Assembly: GCF_000763945.1 (NCBI RefSeq)
Contig: NZ_JQFJ01000002.1
Location: 372,001-436,000, forward strand
DNA: 64,000 nucleotides
From: Sphingopyxis sp. MWB1
GTDB lineage: Bacteria > Pseudomonadota > Alphaproteobacteria > Sphingomonadales > Sphingomonadaceae
Direction of reading: 5' to 3'
The position numbers were made by a program, and so were the translations under genes. The notes under the pieces were generated by a model. That model ran no database searches, was not told where the DNA came from, and saw nothing but the letters and a program-made list of their open reading frames with translations. Of the stretch, positions 9,125 to 17,497 are shown piece by piece; position 1 is the stretch's first letter, and every line of letters begins with the position of its first letter.

Positions 9125-9488
9125 CTCGAATCTCCCTTGAGCTATGCGGGAACCATAGCTGTCACTCTCGTTTACGTAAACGGAAAGTTGCAGCTTGCAA
9201 TGCTTCCAAGGAGACAGATTGGAACGGGCGTGTCGCTATGTCTAGAATAGATCAGGCTTTTTACGGCTCTCGTCCCGCTAGCGACGCCGCGCATCCCGGG
9301 ATGGCTTTTTTGGCGCGAAGGGCAGCGAAAACTCGCTGCCCTTCAACTTAACCGCACCCCGATCTCTGGGGAAAGCGCGTGGAACCATTTAAAACATTGG
9401 TAAATAACAATAATATCATAAGGTGCGTGCCGCGCACAACTTACGCTACGCGACACTTTCGCAAACTTCCGCGCCCGTTCCCCGCGCC
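9125..9488. other. 364-bp intergenic region without a gene
   Basis: The right part holds the acyl-CoA dehydrogenase promoter and palindrome described separately, plus a 7-bp inverted repeat (agctatg, 9140-9160) in the leader. At 9317-9344 is a perfect 11-bp stem (gaagggcagcg) with a 6-nt loop, preceded by a T run at 9305-9311. It could be a transcription terminator or the end of a small RNA. No coding frame looks real here. Confidence 0.5.
9152..9182 (-). promoter_or_regulatory. Candidate promoter with overlapping operator palindrome for the acyl-CoA dehydrogenase pair
   Basis: Read on the minus strand, TTTACG (9175-9180) and TATGGT (9152-9157) are spaced by exactly 17 bases and lie about 28 bases from the start codon. 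The -35 is embedded in the perfect 14-bp palindrome cgtttacgtaaacg (9169-9182). Palindromes of this TTTACGTAAA type are known targets of regulators of acyl-CoA catabolism such as LiuR (MerR family) and some TetR-family FadR-like proteins. Which one acts here is inference. No regulator gene lies alongside. Confidence 0.45.
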
Positions 9489-10373
9489 TCACCCATCAGC
9501 GGCTTCTGGCGCCAGCTTGTCCTGCGTCCGCAAGTCGAAATCCGACGCATCATGGCGCTCGTGAAGCTGGCTGGAGGGCTTTCCAGTCACCCGGTTCACC
9601 ATCCGTCCCCGCTGCACTGCGGGCCGCGCGGCGATCAAGTCGGTCCAGCGCTGCACATGCTCATATTCCTGCACCTGCAGAAACTCGCCTGCATCATAGA
9701 CCAGCCCCTTGGCCAGCGCGCCATACCAAGGCCAGATCGCCATGTCGGCGATGCTATAATCGGCGCCCGCCACATATTCATGCTCGGCCAGTCGCCGGTT
9801 GAGCACGTCAAGTTGCCGCTTCACTTCCATCGCATAGCGGTTGATCGGATATTCCTGCTTGAAGGGGGCATAGGCATAGAAATGCCCGAATCCGCCGCCC
9901 AGAAAGGGCGCGCTGCCCATCTGCCACATCAGCCACGACAGCGTCTCCGCCCGCACCGCGCCATCCGCGGGAAGAAAGGCGCCGAACTTCTCGGCCAGGT
10001 AAATCAGGATCGCCCCCGATTCAAACACCCGCACCGGATTGGTCCCGCTGCGATCGACCAGCGCGGGAATCTTGCTGTTCGGATTGGCATCGACAAAGCC
10101 GCTCGAAAACTGGTCGCCTTCATTGATCCGGATCAGCCAGGCATCATATTCGGCGCCTGTATGCCCCGCCGCGAGCAGTTCCTCCAGCATCACGGTGACC
10201 TTCACCCCATTGGGCGTACCGAGCGAATACAGCTGGAGCGGATGCTTGCCGACCGGCAGTTCCTTGTCATGCGTGGGCCCGGCAATCGGGCGGTTGATAT
10301 TGGCGAAGCGCCCCCCGTTTTCCTTGTCCCATGTCCAAACCCTGGGCGGAACATATTCCTTCGCATCGCTCAT
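9489..10373 (-). CDS. yghU: YghU-family glutathione transferase / disulfide-bond oxidoreductase
   Basis: A 294-residue protein that closely matches the YghU/Nu-class glutathione transferase pattern. It has the VWTWDKENGGRFANINRP start, then a thioredoxin fold with PVGKHPLQLYSLGTPNGVKV and NPNSKIPAL (the glutathione gamma-glutamyl site region), then ESGAILIYLAEKFG and an all-helical C-terminal domain. Members reduce small disulfides with glutathione and bind two GSH per subunit. The start follows a GGAGCC ribosome site. It is monocistronic, diverging from the amidohydrolase gene. Confidence 0.92.
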   Translation of the reverse strand: MSDAKEYVPPRVWTWDKENGGRFANINRPIAGPTHDKELPVGKHPLQLYSLGTPNGVKVTVMLEELLAAGHTGAEYDAWLIRINEGDQFSSGFVDANPNSKIPALVDRSGTNPVRVFESGAILIYLAEKFGAFLPADGAVRAETLSWLMWQMGSAPFLGGGFGHFYAYAPFKQEYPINRYAMEVKRQLDVLNRRLAEHEYVAGADYSIADMAIWPWYGALAKGLVYDAGEFLQVQEYEHVQRWTDLIAARPAVQRGRMVNRVTGKPSSQLHERHDASDFDLRTQDKLAPEAADG

Positions 10374-10580
10374 CTACCGGCTCCTGTCATTTGGTTGCTC
10401 ATCACAACGTAGGAAGCCGCCGCGCCCGCGTCCACCTCGCCCCCGGCCAACAAATGCTTGTCGCGGCTAAAGGCGAAGGCGGGCCGCCCGTCGATGCGCG
10501 GCGCCCTTTCGTCGAAGGTCGTGATTGGCCTTCCGCCTGCCAGAGCATATGCTGTCCTTTCGATTCAACCGGGGACCATC

Positions 10581-13500
10581 ATGCACCGTTTTTCTGCGCT
10601 TTTCGCTGCGAGCCTGCTCGGCTCGGCCTCTGTCTTCGCCCAGACCGCACCCGCCAGCCCTGCTGCCGAGGGCGCGAAGGAGGCGGCGTGGGACGTCAAC
10701 GCCCCGCCCGGAATGACGACGCGCAGCGTGCCCCTCGCGGTGGACGAGGGGAGCTGGATGAATATCGACGTCGCCCCCGACGGGCGGACGATCGCCTTCG
10801 ATCTGCTCGGCGATATTTACACCATGCCGATCGAAGGCGGCACACCGACCCGCATCGCCGAGGGCCTCGCCTTTGAACACCAGCCGCGCTTTTCGCCCGA
10901 TGGCCGCCGCATCGCCTTTGTGTCTGACCGGGGCGGCGGGGATAATATCTGGGTGATGAACCGCGACGGCAGCGACAAGCGCCAGCTCAGCAAGGAAGCC
11001 TTCCGCCTGCTCAACCAGCCAAGTTGGAGCCCCGACGGCGAATATATTGTCGCGAAGAAGCATTTCACCACAGGCCGCTCGCTCGGCACCGGCGAAGTGT
11101 GGCTTTATCATGTGTCGGGCGGTGAAGGCGTTCCGCTCGTCAAGCGTCCCAACGAGCGCCATCAAAAGGAATTGGGCGAACCGATTTTCGCTCCCGATGG
11201 CAAGAGCGTCTATTTCACGCGCAACGTCACGTCCGGCCCGATCTTCGAATATGCGCAGGACAGCAATGGCGACCTTTTTCATATCGAGCGCTATGATCTG
11301 GAAAGCGGCGAAACCTCGACCGCTGCATCGGGCAATGGCGGCGCCGTGCGCCCCACCCCCTCCCCTGATGGCAAGCGCCTCGCCTTCGTCCGGCGGGAGG
11401 CGACCCAGTCGAAGCTCTATGTGAAGGATCTGGCATCGGGCGCCGAGCGCAAAATCTATGATGCGCTCGATCAGGATATGCAGGAAACTTGGGCGGTAAC
11501 GGGCGTCTATCCCAATATGGCCTGGACGCCCGACAGCCAGTCGCTGCTTTTCTGGGCAGGCGGAAAGCTGCGCCGCGTCAATGCCGCGGGCGGCGAAGCG
11601 CGCATCATCCCCTTCCAGATCGCCGACGACCGGGTGATCATCGACGCCCAGCATCCGAAGGTAGAGGTCGCGCCCGACAGCTTTACGACGCAAATGCCCC
11701 GCTGGGCCGAAGTCTCACCCGATGGGCGCCAGATCGTCTTTGAAACGCTGGGCAAACTCTGGATCAAACCCGCATCAGGTGGCGCCGCGCGGCGGCTGAC
11801 CGCAGCCAAGGATGATGGCTTTGAACTCTGGCCGAGCTGGTCGCGCGACGGGCGGCAGATTGTCTTCGTGCGCTGGACCGACGCCGGGCTGGGCGAGATC
11901 CACAGCATCGGCGCAGGCGGCGGCGCTTCGCGCAAGCTCAGCACGACGCCTGGCCATTATGCCGAACCGCGCTTTTCCCCCGATGGCAAGATGATCATTT
12001 TCGAACGCCGCACAGGCGGCGGCTTGACCGCCGACCGCTGGGACGAAAATCCCGGCATCTATCGCATGGCGGCCAGCGGCGGCGACGCGGCCCGGGTGGC
12101 GTCCGATGGCGCGAAGCCCCAATTTGGTGCCGACAATGACCGTGTTTTCATGGTCACGGCGGACGGCGGCAAGAGCCAGCTGGTCAGCACCGATCTCAAT
12201 GGCGAGGCCAAACGCGTCCATGCAAATGGCGACCTCGTCAGCGATTATGAAATTTCGCCCGACGGTCGCACCCTCGCCTTTCGGCAGAATTACGACATTT
12301 ATGTCACCCCGCTGATGCCGGGCGGACAGGATGTGACGCTTGGCACCAAAAGCGCCGCGCTGCCCGTCACACGGGTGAGCGGCAGCGGCGCCGACTATGC
12401 CCATTGGTCCAACAGTGGCCGCCGCCTGCACTGGAGCCGGGGCGCCACGCTGTTCAGCGCCGACCTCGACCAGCTTTTTCCGCAAGCGCCGGGGCAGGAC
12501 GCGGCCAAATTCACCCCGCCGACCCAGGGCGTGTCGCTGGCAATGACCCGCGCCGCTGACAAGCCGCGCGGGCGTGTGCTCATCACCGGGGCGAAAATCG
12601 TGACCATGGCGGACGATCAGGGCGGCATTATCGAAAATGGCGCGATCCTGATCGAGAATGATCGTATTGCCGCCATCGGTCCCGCCGCGGCCATAACCGT
12701 CCCTGCCGGGACCTTGACCGTCGATGCGGCGGGCAAGACAATCCTTCCCGGCTTCGTCGATGCCCATGCCCATGGTCCGCACGGCGCCGATGAGCTGATC
12801 CCGCAGCAAAACTGGTCCGAAATCGCCAATCTCGCGCTGGGCACGACGACGAGCCACAACCCCTCGTCGCGCGCCTCGGAAATCTTCGTCTCATCCGAAA
12901 TGCAGCGCGCCGGACTGATCCTCGCCCCGCGTATCTTCTCGACGGGCGAAATCATCTATGGCGCCAAGGCGGCAGGCGTTTATGCGGAGATCAACAGCTA
13001 TGATGATGCGCTCGCCCATGTCCGCCGGCTGAAGGCGCAGGGCGCGCACAGCGTCAAAAACTATAACCAGCCGCGCCGCGAACAGCGGCAGATGGTCGTG
13101 AAGGCCGCGCAGGCCGAGGGGATGACGGTCGTTCCCGAGGGCGGCTCGCTCTACACCATGGACGTGTCGCTCATTCAGGACGGCAATTCGACCATCGAGC
13201 ATAATATCCCGCTGCACGTCTTCTATAAGGATCTGGTGCAGCTTTGGGGGCAGACAGTGGTCGATTATACCCCAACCCTGGTGGTGACCTATGGCGGCCC
13301 GGCGGGCGACCCCTATTGGCGGGCGCACAGCGATGTCTGGACGCACCCGCTGCTCAGCCGCCATGCTCCGCCCGGCGAACTTGCCGCGAATAACAAGCGC
13401 CGTGTCATCGCGCCGGAAAGCGATTATGTCGACGATGATGCCGCGCGGCAGGCCCTAAAAATTGCGAAGGTCGGGCGCAATGTCTCCATCGGCGCGCATG

Positions 13501-13817
13501 GCCAGCAGGCCGGGCTCGGCGCGCATTGGGAAATCTGGTCTTTCGCGCGCGGGGGGTGGAGCAATATCGACGCGCTGCGGGCTGCCACCATCATGCCCGC
13601 ACGTGCGCTGGGCTATGCCGATGATGTCGGATCGCTGGAGGTGGGCAAGCTTGCCGATCTCCTCATTCTCGATGCCGATCCGACCGAGAATATCCGCAGC
13701 ACCGACCAGATCCACCGCGTGATGCTGGGCGGGCGCCTTTATGACCCCCTCACCATGGACGAGGCCGAAACGGGCAATCGCAAACGCACGCCCTATTGGT
13801 GGGAAGCAGCCGAGTAG
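10581..13817 (+). CDS. Secreted TolB-propeller / amidohydrolase fusion
   Basis: A 1078-residue exported protein. The ATG at 10581 opens a clear signal peptide (MHRFSALFAASLLGSASVFA, then QTAPA). From about residue 60 to 650 there are repeated PD40/TolB-like propeller blades (FSPDGRRIAF, WSPDGEYIV, PSPDGKRLAF, WSRDGRQIVF, FSPDGKMIIF). From about 690 to the end is an amidohydrolase-superfamily domain with the metal-site HxH in GFVDAHAHGPHG (near 728-730), a further His in STIEHNI and one in IGAHGQ, ending in the typical LADLLILDADP strand. Such fusions are often called prolidase-like, but the substrate is unproven. A terminator-like hairpin follows. Confidence 0.88.
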   Translation: MHRFSALFAASLLGSASVFAQTAPASPAAEGAKEAAWDVNAPPGMTTRSVPLAVDEGSWMNIDVAPDGRTIAFDLLGDIYTMPIEGGTPTRIAEGLAFEHQPRFSPDGRRIAFVSDRGGGDNIWVMNRDGSDKRQLSKEAFRLLNQPSWSPDGEYIVAKKHFTTGRSLGTGEVWLYHVSGGEGVPLVKRPNERHQKELGEPIFAPDGKSVYFTRNVTSGPIFEYAQDSNGDLFHIERYDLESGETSTAASGNGGAVRPTPSPDGKRLAFVRREATQSKLYVKDLASGAERKIYDALDQDMQETWAVTGVYPNMAWTPDSQSLLFWAGGKLRRVNAAGGEARIIPFQIADDRVIIDAQHPKVEVAPDSFTTQMPRWAEVSPDGRQIVFETLGKLWIKPASGGAARRLTAAKDDGFELWPSWSRDGRQIVFVRWTDAGLGEIHSIGAGGGASRKLSTTPGHYAEPRFSPDGKMIIFERRTGGGLTADRWDENPGIYRMAASGGDAARVASDGAKPQFGADNDRVFMVTADGGKSQLVSTDLNGEAKRVHANGDLVSDYEISPDGRTLAFRQNYDIYVTPLMPGGQDVTLGTKSAALPVTRVSGSGADYAHWSNSGRRLHWSRGATLFSADLDQLFPQAPGQDAAKFTPPTQGVSLAMTRAADKPRGRVLITGAKIVTMADDQGGIIENGAILIENDRIAAIGPAAAITVPAGTLTVDAAGKTILPGFVDAHAHGPHGADELIPQQNWSEIANLALGTTTSHNPSSRASEIFVSSEMQRAGLILAPRIFSTGEIIYGAKAAGVYAEINSYDDALAHVRRLKAQGAHSVKNYNQPRREQRQMVVKAAQAEGMTVVPEGGSLYTMDVSLIQDGNSTIEHNIPLHVFYKDLVQLWGQTVVDYTPTLVVTYGGPAGDPYWRAHSDVWTHPLLSRHAPPGELAANNKRRVIAPESDYVDDDAARQALKIAKVGRNVSIGAHGQQAGLGAHWEIWSFARGGWSNIDALRAATIMPARALGYADDVGSLEVGKLADLLILDADPTENIRSTDQIHRVMLGGRLYDPLTMDEAETGNRKRTPYWWEAAE

Positions 13818-13827
13818 AGTGGATGGA

Positions 13828-13859
13828 GCGGTGGAAAAGCGCTCAAGCTTTTCCGCCGC
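13828..13859 (+). terminator. Terminator-like hairpin after the amidohydrolase
   Basis: A 13-bp nearly perfect stem (gcggtggaaaagc with gcttttccgccgc) and a 6-nt loop, 10 bases past the stop codon. There is no long T run after it. Confidence 0.5.
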
Positions 13860-13980
13860 TTATCCTCGCCCCCTGTTTCCGCCTGCCTCGCGCCGCGAAT
13901 GAGCGCGGCCAGCCATCATCTCGTCAAAAGAAGGGTTGCAACGCGCGCGCGCCGTCGCTAGGGGGCACTCCTCTCAGCGA

Positions 13981-14070
13981 GGAGAGTTGGCTGAGTGGTC
14001 GAAAGCGTCGCACTCGAAATGCGAAGTGCCCGCAAGGGTACCGAGGGTTCGAATCCCTCACTCTCCTCCA
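13981..14070 (+). tRNA. tRNA-Ser(CGA), integration site of the island
   Basis: A class II tRNA. The GGAGAGT/ACTCTCC acceptor pairs, the anticodon stem TCGCA/TGCGA encloses loop CTCGAAA with anticodon CGA, and there is a long variable arm (TGCCC-GCAA-GGGTA) and a GGGTTCGAATCCC T arm. CCA is encoded. The base before CCA (position 73) is T, whereas bacterial serine tRNAs, including the one at 59255, normally carry G. The last 19 bases are repeated at 18336-18354, marking the site where the mobile element inserted while keeping the tRNA intact. Confidence 0.95.
14052..14070 (+). repeat. attL: 19-bp direct repeat within tRNA-Ser 3' end
   Basis: aatccctcactctcctcca covers the T-arm 3' half, acceptor strand and CCA of the tRNA. 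The identical string occurs at 18336-18354 and nowhere else that I noticed. It is the expected core of a tRNA-targeting tyrosine recombinase. Confidence 0.92.
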
Positions 14071-14104
14071 ATTTCTTATTTCCACACATCCACGACCATC
14101 CGCC

Positions 14105-14130
14105 GAGAGCCTAGGGAAACCTAGGCTCTC
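14105..14130 (+). terminator. Perfect 11-bp hairpin with GAAA loop, just inside attL
   Basis: gagagcctagg-gaaa-cctaggctctc forms a perfect stem with a stable GNRA-type tetraloop 35 bases after the tRNA. It may end the tRNA transcript or shield the integrase gene from it. No T run follows, so it could instead be part of the recombination site. Confidence 0.5.
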
Positions 14131-14186
14131 CGGGGTGTTTCGTATCCTCATGTATCCCATGTTGTCCAGACCCACACATTTGATTT

Positions 14187-14210
14187 TGTGGTAAGAAACG
14201 TGGGAAAAAA
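14187..14210 (+). promoter_or_regulatory. Candidate integrase arm-type binding sites, left end
   Basis: Two tandem motifs, tgtggtaagaaa (14187-14198) and gtgggaaaaaa (14200-14210), lie just before the integrase start. A near copy, tgtggtaaaaaa, lies at 18273-18284 inside the right end. Similar short direct repeats near both ends are what an integrase arm-binding domain uses. This is inference from position and similarity. Confidence 0.35.
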
Positions 14211-14215
14211 TCAGC

Positions 14216-15366
14216 ATGAAAAGGCTATCGGTCAGCGCCGTTAAGTCGGCTTCCCGTCCCGGTCGATTCTCCGACGGTGACGGTCTCTATCTCGTCGTGC
14301 AGCCGGGAGGCAGCAAGAGCTGGGTGTGCCGGGTCCAGAAGGCGGGCAATCGCCGAGACTTCGGCATAGGCAGCGCGGCAAAGGTCAGCTTGGGAGAGGC
14401 CCGCGAGCGAGCGCGGGAAATCCGTAGCCAAGTCGAGATGGGGCTCGACCCACTGTTCGAGCGCCGGAAGGCGCAAGGCATCCCGACCTTTCGCGAAGCC
14501 ACCGCCAAGGTTCTGGCGGCTCATCGGAAATCTTGGAAGAACGAGAAGCACGAAGCGCAGTGGCAGCAAAGCCTTCGCGACTACGCTTTTCCGCATATCG
14601 GCAATGTCCGGGTCAATGAGATTACCGGCCCGATGATCCGCAATCTGCTTTCAGAGATTTGGCTGTCGAAGCCTGAAACCGCCCGCCGCGTTCGCCAACG
14701 CGTCGGTGCCGTCCTCAATTGGGCCTACTCGTCGGGCTATCGCGACAGTGAAGCGCCCATGCAGGCGATTACTAAAGGCCTGCCGCGCCAGCCAAAGCAG
14801 GACGGCCATTTTGCAGCGATGCCTTTCACGAAGGTCCCCGCTTTCATCCCTGCGCTGCGGGAGCGAGAGTCATTCAGTCGCCTTGCCCTCGAGTTCGCCA
14901 TCCTCACGGCCTCGCGGTCAGGCGAGGTGCGCGGAGCCACTTGGGATGAGACGACCTTGCGGACCGCCTGTGGACCATCCCGAAGGGCCGTATGAAGGCA
15001 AACCGGGAGCATGTGGTGCCCCTATGCTCTCGCGCCATCCGCATCGTCGAGCGGTGCGCCGAACTTCGCCTTCCCGGTTGCCCCATTATCTTTCCCGGAG
15101 TCCGTGGAAAGCAGCCGATGTCGGATATGACGATGAGCAAGCTGCTCAAGGAAATGGGGCAGCCATTTACGTCCCACGGCTTCCGCTCCTCGTTTCGGGA
15201 TTGGGTGAGCGAAGAAACCAACCATCCCAGCGACGTGGCCGAAGCCGCCCTCGCCCACATCGTCGCAAACAAGACGGAGGCCGCATATCGGCGCGGTAAT
15301 CTCCTAGAGAAGCGCCGCGTGATGATGGCGGAATGGGCAGACTATTGCGAAGGCGACAAGTCGTGA
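14216..15366 (+). pseudogene. int: P4-type tyrosine integrase, interrupted by one frameshift
   Basis: Two overlapping frames together give a complete integrase of about 383 residues. The first (14216-14995) carries the arm-binding domain (SDGDGLYLVVQPGGSKSW), the core-binding domain and the first catalytic Arg (TASRSGEVRGATWDE). The second frame continues DDLADRLWTIPKGRMKANREHVVPL and holds the HxxR box (SHGFRSSFRDW), the later His (AALAHI) and the likely nucleophile Tyr (AAYRRGN). Loss of one base near 14951 explains the break. No slippery heptamer is visible, so a mutation or sequencing error is more likely than programmed frameshifting. The stop overlaps the next start by 4 bases. Confidence 0.88.
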
Positions 15367-15611
15367 GCCGCTACACCCGCGCGCGGCGGCACCTACTTCG
15401 CCGTTATGAGCGCGCCGTGGATCAGATCGACGAGGCGGATCGCGCCATCTCCTTAGGCCACCGCGTCGAAGAGCTAAGCTATCGCCAGCTTGCCGAGCGC
15501 CATGGCGTCAGCGTCCCGGAGGTCGAGCAAGCGATGATCCGCAGTTTGCGGGTCATCGCGCAGGCATTCGATGGAAAGAACCGCAGGTGGTGGCAATTCT
15601 GGCGCCGTTGA
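15363..15611 (+). CDS. Small sigma-70 region-4-like helix-turn-helix protein
   Basis: An 82-residue basic protein starting at a GTG that overlaps the integrase stop (GTGA), so it is translated with the integrase. Residues 35-65 read as a region-4-type helix-turn-helix (ELSYRQLAERHGVSVPEVEQ, then AMIRSLRVI), and the C-terminus is Trp/Arg rich (RRWWQFWRR). It has no sigma region 2, so it is not a full sigma factor. A DNA-binding regulator or excision helper for the island is the simplest reading. That role is inferred from position only. Confidence 0.7.
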   Translation: MSRYTRARRHLLRRYERAVDQIDEADRAISLGHRVEELSYRQLAERHGVSVPEVEQAMIRSLRVIAQAFDGKNRRWWQFWRR

Positions 15612-15662
15612 CGGCGCTTCGACCTTGCCAATTAGCCGCCGTCTCGACAGGGTGCCGCCAGC

Positions 15663-15746
15663 ATGAAAACCGACCTCGATCATCTTCCGGCCAACAAGCA
15701 ACGCGAACTCGAACGCGTGAAAGCCATGCCGGTTCGGGAAGAATGA
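15663..15746 (+). pseudogene. 5' remnant of a MNT/HEPN-type nucleotidyltransferase gene
   Basis: The frame opens MKTDLDHLPANKQRELERV, which I recognise as the usual N-terminus of alphaproteobacterial proteins that join a nucleotidyltransferase and a HEPN domain. After RELERV the likeness stops and the frame ends 8 codons later. The remainder is missing: the sequence runs straight into the truncated 3' end of the opposite-strand gene at 15680-16021. The family call rests on 19 residues from memory. Confidence 0.5.
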
Positions 15747-16021
15747 ACCCAGCCGAGTTCAAACGGGAACTCGGCGGCGCGTTCCTTCACTCCCGCCTTC
15801 TCGAAATCGCCGTGATGATGCCCGACGTTGGGAATTTTGACGGCGGCGGTTCCGATCAGGGTTTCACCATCATGGAGCGTCACCAGCGCAACCGCCCGAT
15901 CGACAAGGCCGGGAAGCGTTTGCGCGTTCACCTGACCGCCTTTCAGGACGAAGGCGATGAACTCCTGCCGCTCGTGTTCTGTCATTTCAGCGGCAGTACA
16001 TACTCGCGGGGTCATGGTCAT
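15680..16021 (-). pseudogene. GNAT-like acetyltransferase fragment, 3' end lost
   Basis: The first 95-100 residues look like a genuine coding region: ETLIGTAAVKIPN is a typical GNAT beta-hairpin and FPFELGWVH resembles the strand just before the acetyl-CoA loop. The acetyl-CoA loop (R-x-x-G-x-G/A) and the C-terminal half are absent. The last residues come from reading the complement of the MNT/HEPN remnant. It starts 5 bases after the protease frame, behind an AGGTAAG site, so it was probably co-transcribed with it. The GNAT assignment is tentative. Confidence 0.5.
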
Positions 16022-16026
16022 CTTAC

Positions 16027-16821
16027 CTAGCTTTCGATGCGGCTATCCGGGCGGATGAAGTGCGAACGGGTGGCAACGACATATTCCAGTTCGGCGCTCG
16101 CTTCCTTCGCGACACCGGCGAGACTGAAATAGGTGAAATGGGTCTCCGGTTTCTCGAACCATGCGATCAGTGGGCCGCCGCTGATGCCGCCGAGATTTTT
16201 GTTTCGGGGTAGCTGAGGAACGCCCGGCACAGGAATGTGATGATCGTGATCGGGGGCCCAAGTGATCTGGTCTTCGGAGACGCGGCGGGAAATGCCGACG
16301 ACACCGAGCATTCCCCAGCCGACCTGCCGGTTCGGAAGCTCCTGACGCTCCTCGCCGATATAGCCGCACATCATGATGCCACGCCCTTCCTGCGGCACAT
16401 CCTGCGGACGACACAGCGAAACCGGCATGATCTCCTTACCGACCGACGCCAGCACCTTTTCATCAAGTCGGAGCGTCGCCAGATCGAGCCGCTCGTCCAT
16501 GTCGATTATGTCCGCCGTGAACTCGGCGTTTCCGAGTTGAAAGACACAGCCGGGCTTTCCAGCATCCGATAGTTACTCGGCGATGACATGGGCGGCGGTG
16601 ACGCCGAAAACATGTTCACCGGCCCGAACATAACTCAATGTGCCGTTGGCGCGGATGGGGCGGGCGCCGCTGTCGTCGGGCAAGTGCCAGTAGATGGGCG
16701 AGCAAATGCGAGCCAATATTTCGAAGTTATAGCGGCCAAGATCGCCACGCATCAGTTCCTTGGCACGGTCTACGGATACCGGATGATCTTCCGGCCACGA
16801 ACCCTGATCAGTAAAGCTCAT
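16027..16821 (-). pseudogene. Trypsin-like serine protease gene with one in-frame stop codon
   Basis: A 264-codon frame interrupted by a single TAA at 16573-16575 (codon 83). Both halves are in the same frame and together carry a full chymotrypsin-fold triad: His78 in VFGVTAAHVIAE, Asp113 in MDERLDLATLRL and Ser214 in LGGISGGPLIAW. There is no signal peptide, so the protein would act in the cytoplasm. Start ATG 16821 has a strong AGGAGGGG site. CAA to TAA (one C-to-T change) is enough to explain the stop. Cytoplasmic trypsin-like proteases on islands are sometimes defence effectors, but nothing here proves that. Confidence 0.75.
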
Positions 16822-16990
16822 CGCCCCTCCTAGTCTTGGATATCAGTGACGATTAGCGATGACCCCTCTGCGAGCAATGCGTGGCGGCAAGGCCTTTGCA
16901 GTCGAAGGGCCGTTGTCGTAGTTATGACGGCTGATTGCCCGACTGCTCCAGCCCTATTATCGATCAGCCACGCGGTGATCGATTGCCATG

Positions 16991-17497
16991 TCACAGCCCA
17001 TACTTCTCAACGACCGAATAGATCGCGATATAATCCTCGCGCCTAAATTTCGATGGATATGAAAAGCCGTGCTTCTTTGAGATGTGCGCCAGAGTCTTAT
17101 AGTGATCCGGCAACGTGCGAATTGCAGCCGCGTTTATCTTGGCTAGCAGCACATCGTCGCGCACGGATGCATCGACCTTCCCCGACATGATGGCCGCGCA
17201 CAGGAAATTGAGTTGCAAGAAATATTGATCGCCAGCGCGCGCAATCTCCACGAAGTTCGTCAAATCAGCATTCGAGGCGGCATCAAAGTCGGCCAGCGCC
17301 TTTGTATAGGCGTCGTAGGCCTTGTCGTGATCGTCACGAAGGGACTTGGCATTCTCGTAGTTTCTTTGTTCGAGATCCTTGCGGTCTTTCTTGGACATCC
17401 AAAATTGATTGCCGAACCATCCTGCGAGGCCTGTGAGGATCGGGAGGCCAAAATCTTTTAAAAGGTCGAAGGTCGTCGGATCAGCCTCAGTACTCAT
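16991..17497 (-). CDS. Unknown membrane-anchored coiled-coil protein (third gene of island operon)
   Basis: A 168-residue protein that I do not recognise. Residues 12-35 (FGLPILTGLAGWFGNQFWM) could be one membrane-spanning segment, followed by a basic stop (SKKDRKD) and a charged helical, coiled-coil-prone stretch to about 75. The C-terminal half is soluble and helical, ending FRREDYIAIYSVVEKYGL. The start overlaps the stop of the 77-residue upstream gene (ATGA), so the two are coupled. Codon use is more A/T rich than in flanking chromosomal genes, which fits transfer. It may anchor the two small paralogues to the membrane, but this is a guess from gene order. Confidence 0.65.
   Translation of the reverse strand: MSTEADPTTFDLLKDFGLPILTGLAGWFGNQFWMSKKDRKDLEQRNYENAKSLRDDHDKAYDAYTKALADFDAASNADLTNFVEIARAGDQYFLQLNFLCAAIMSGKVDASVRDDVLLAKINAAAIRTLPDHYKTLAHISKKHGFSYPSKFRREDYIAIYSVVEKYGL

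Noticed and set aside
14940..15000. Programmed ribosomal frameshifting in the integrase
   Set aside because: No slippery heptamer or stimulating hairpin is visible at the joint. A one-base loss explains it more simply.
16846..17046. 66-residue plus-strand frame between the protease and the membrane protein
   Set aside because: It overlaps the end of a better-supported opposite-strand gene and lacks a start signal.
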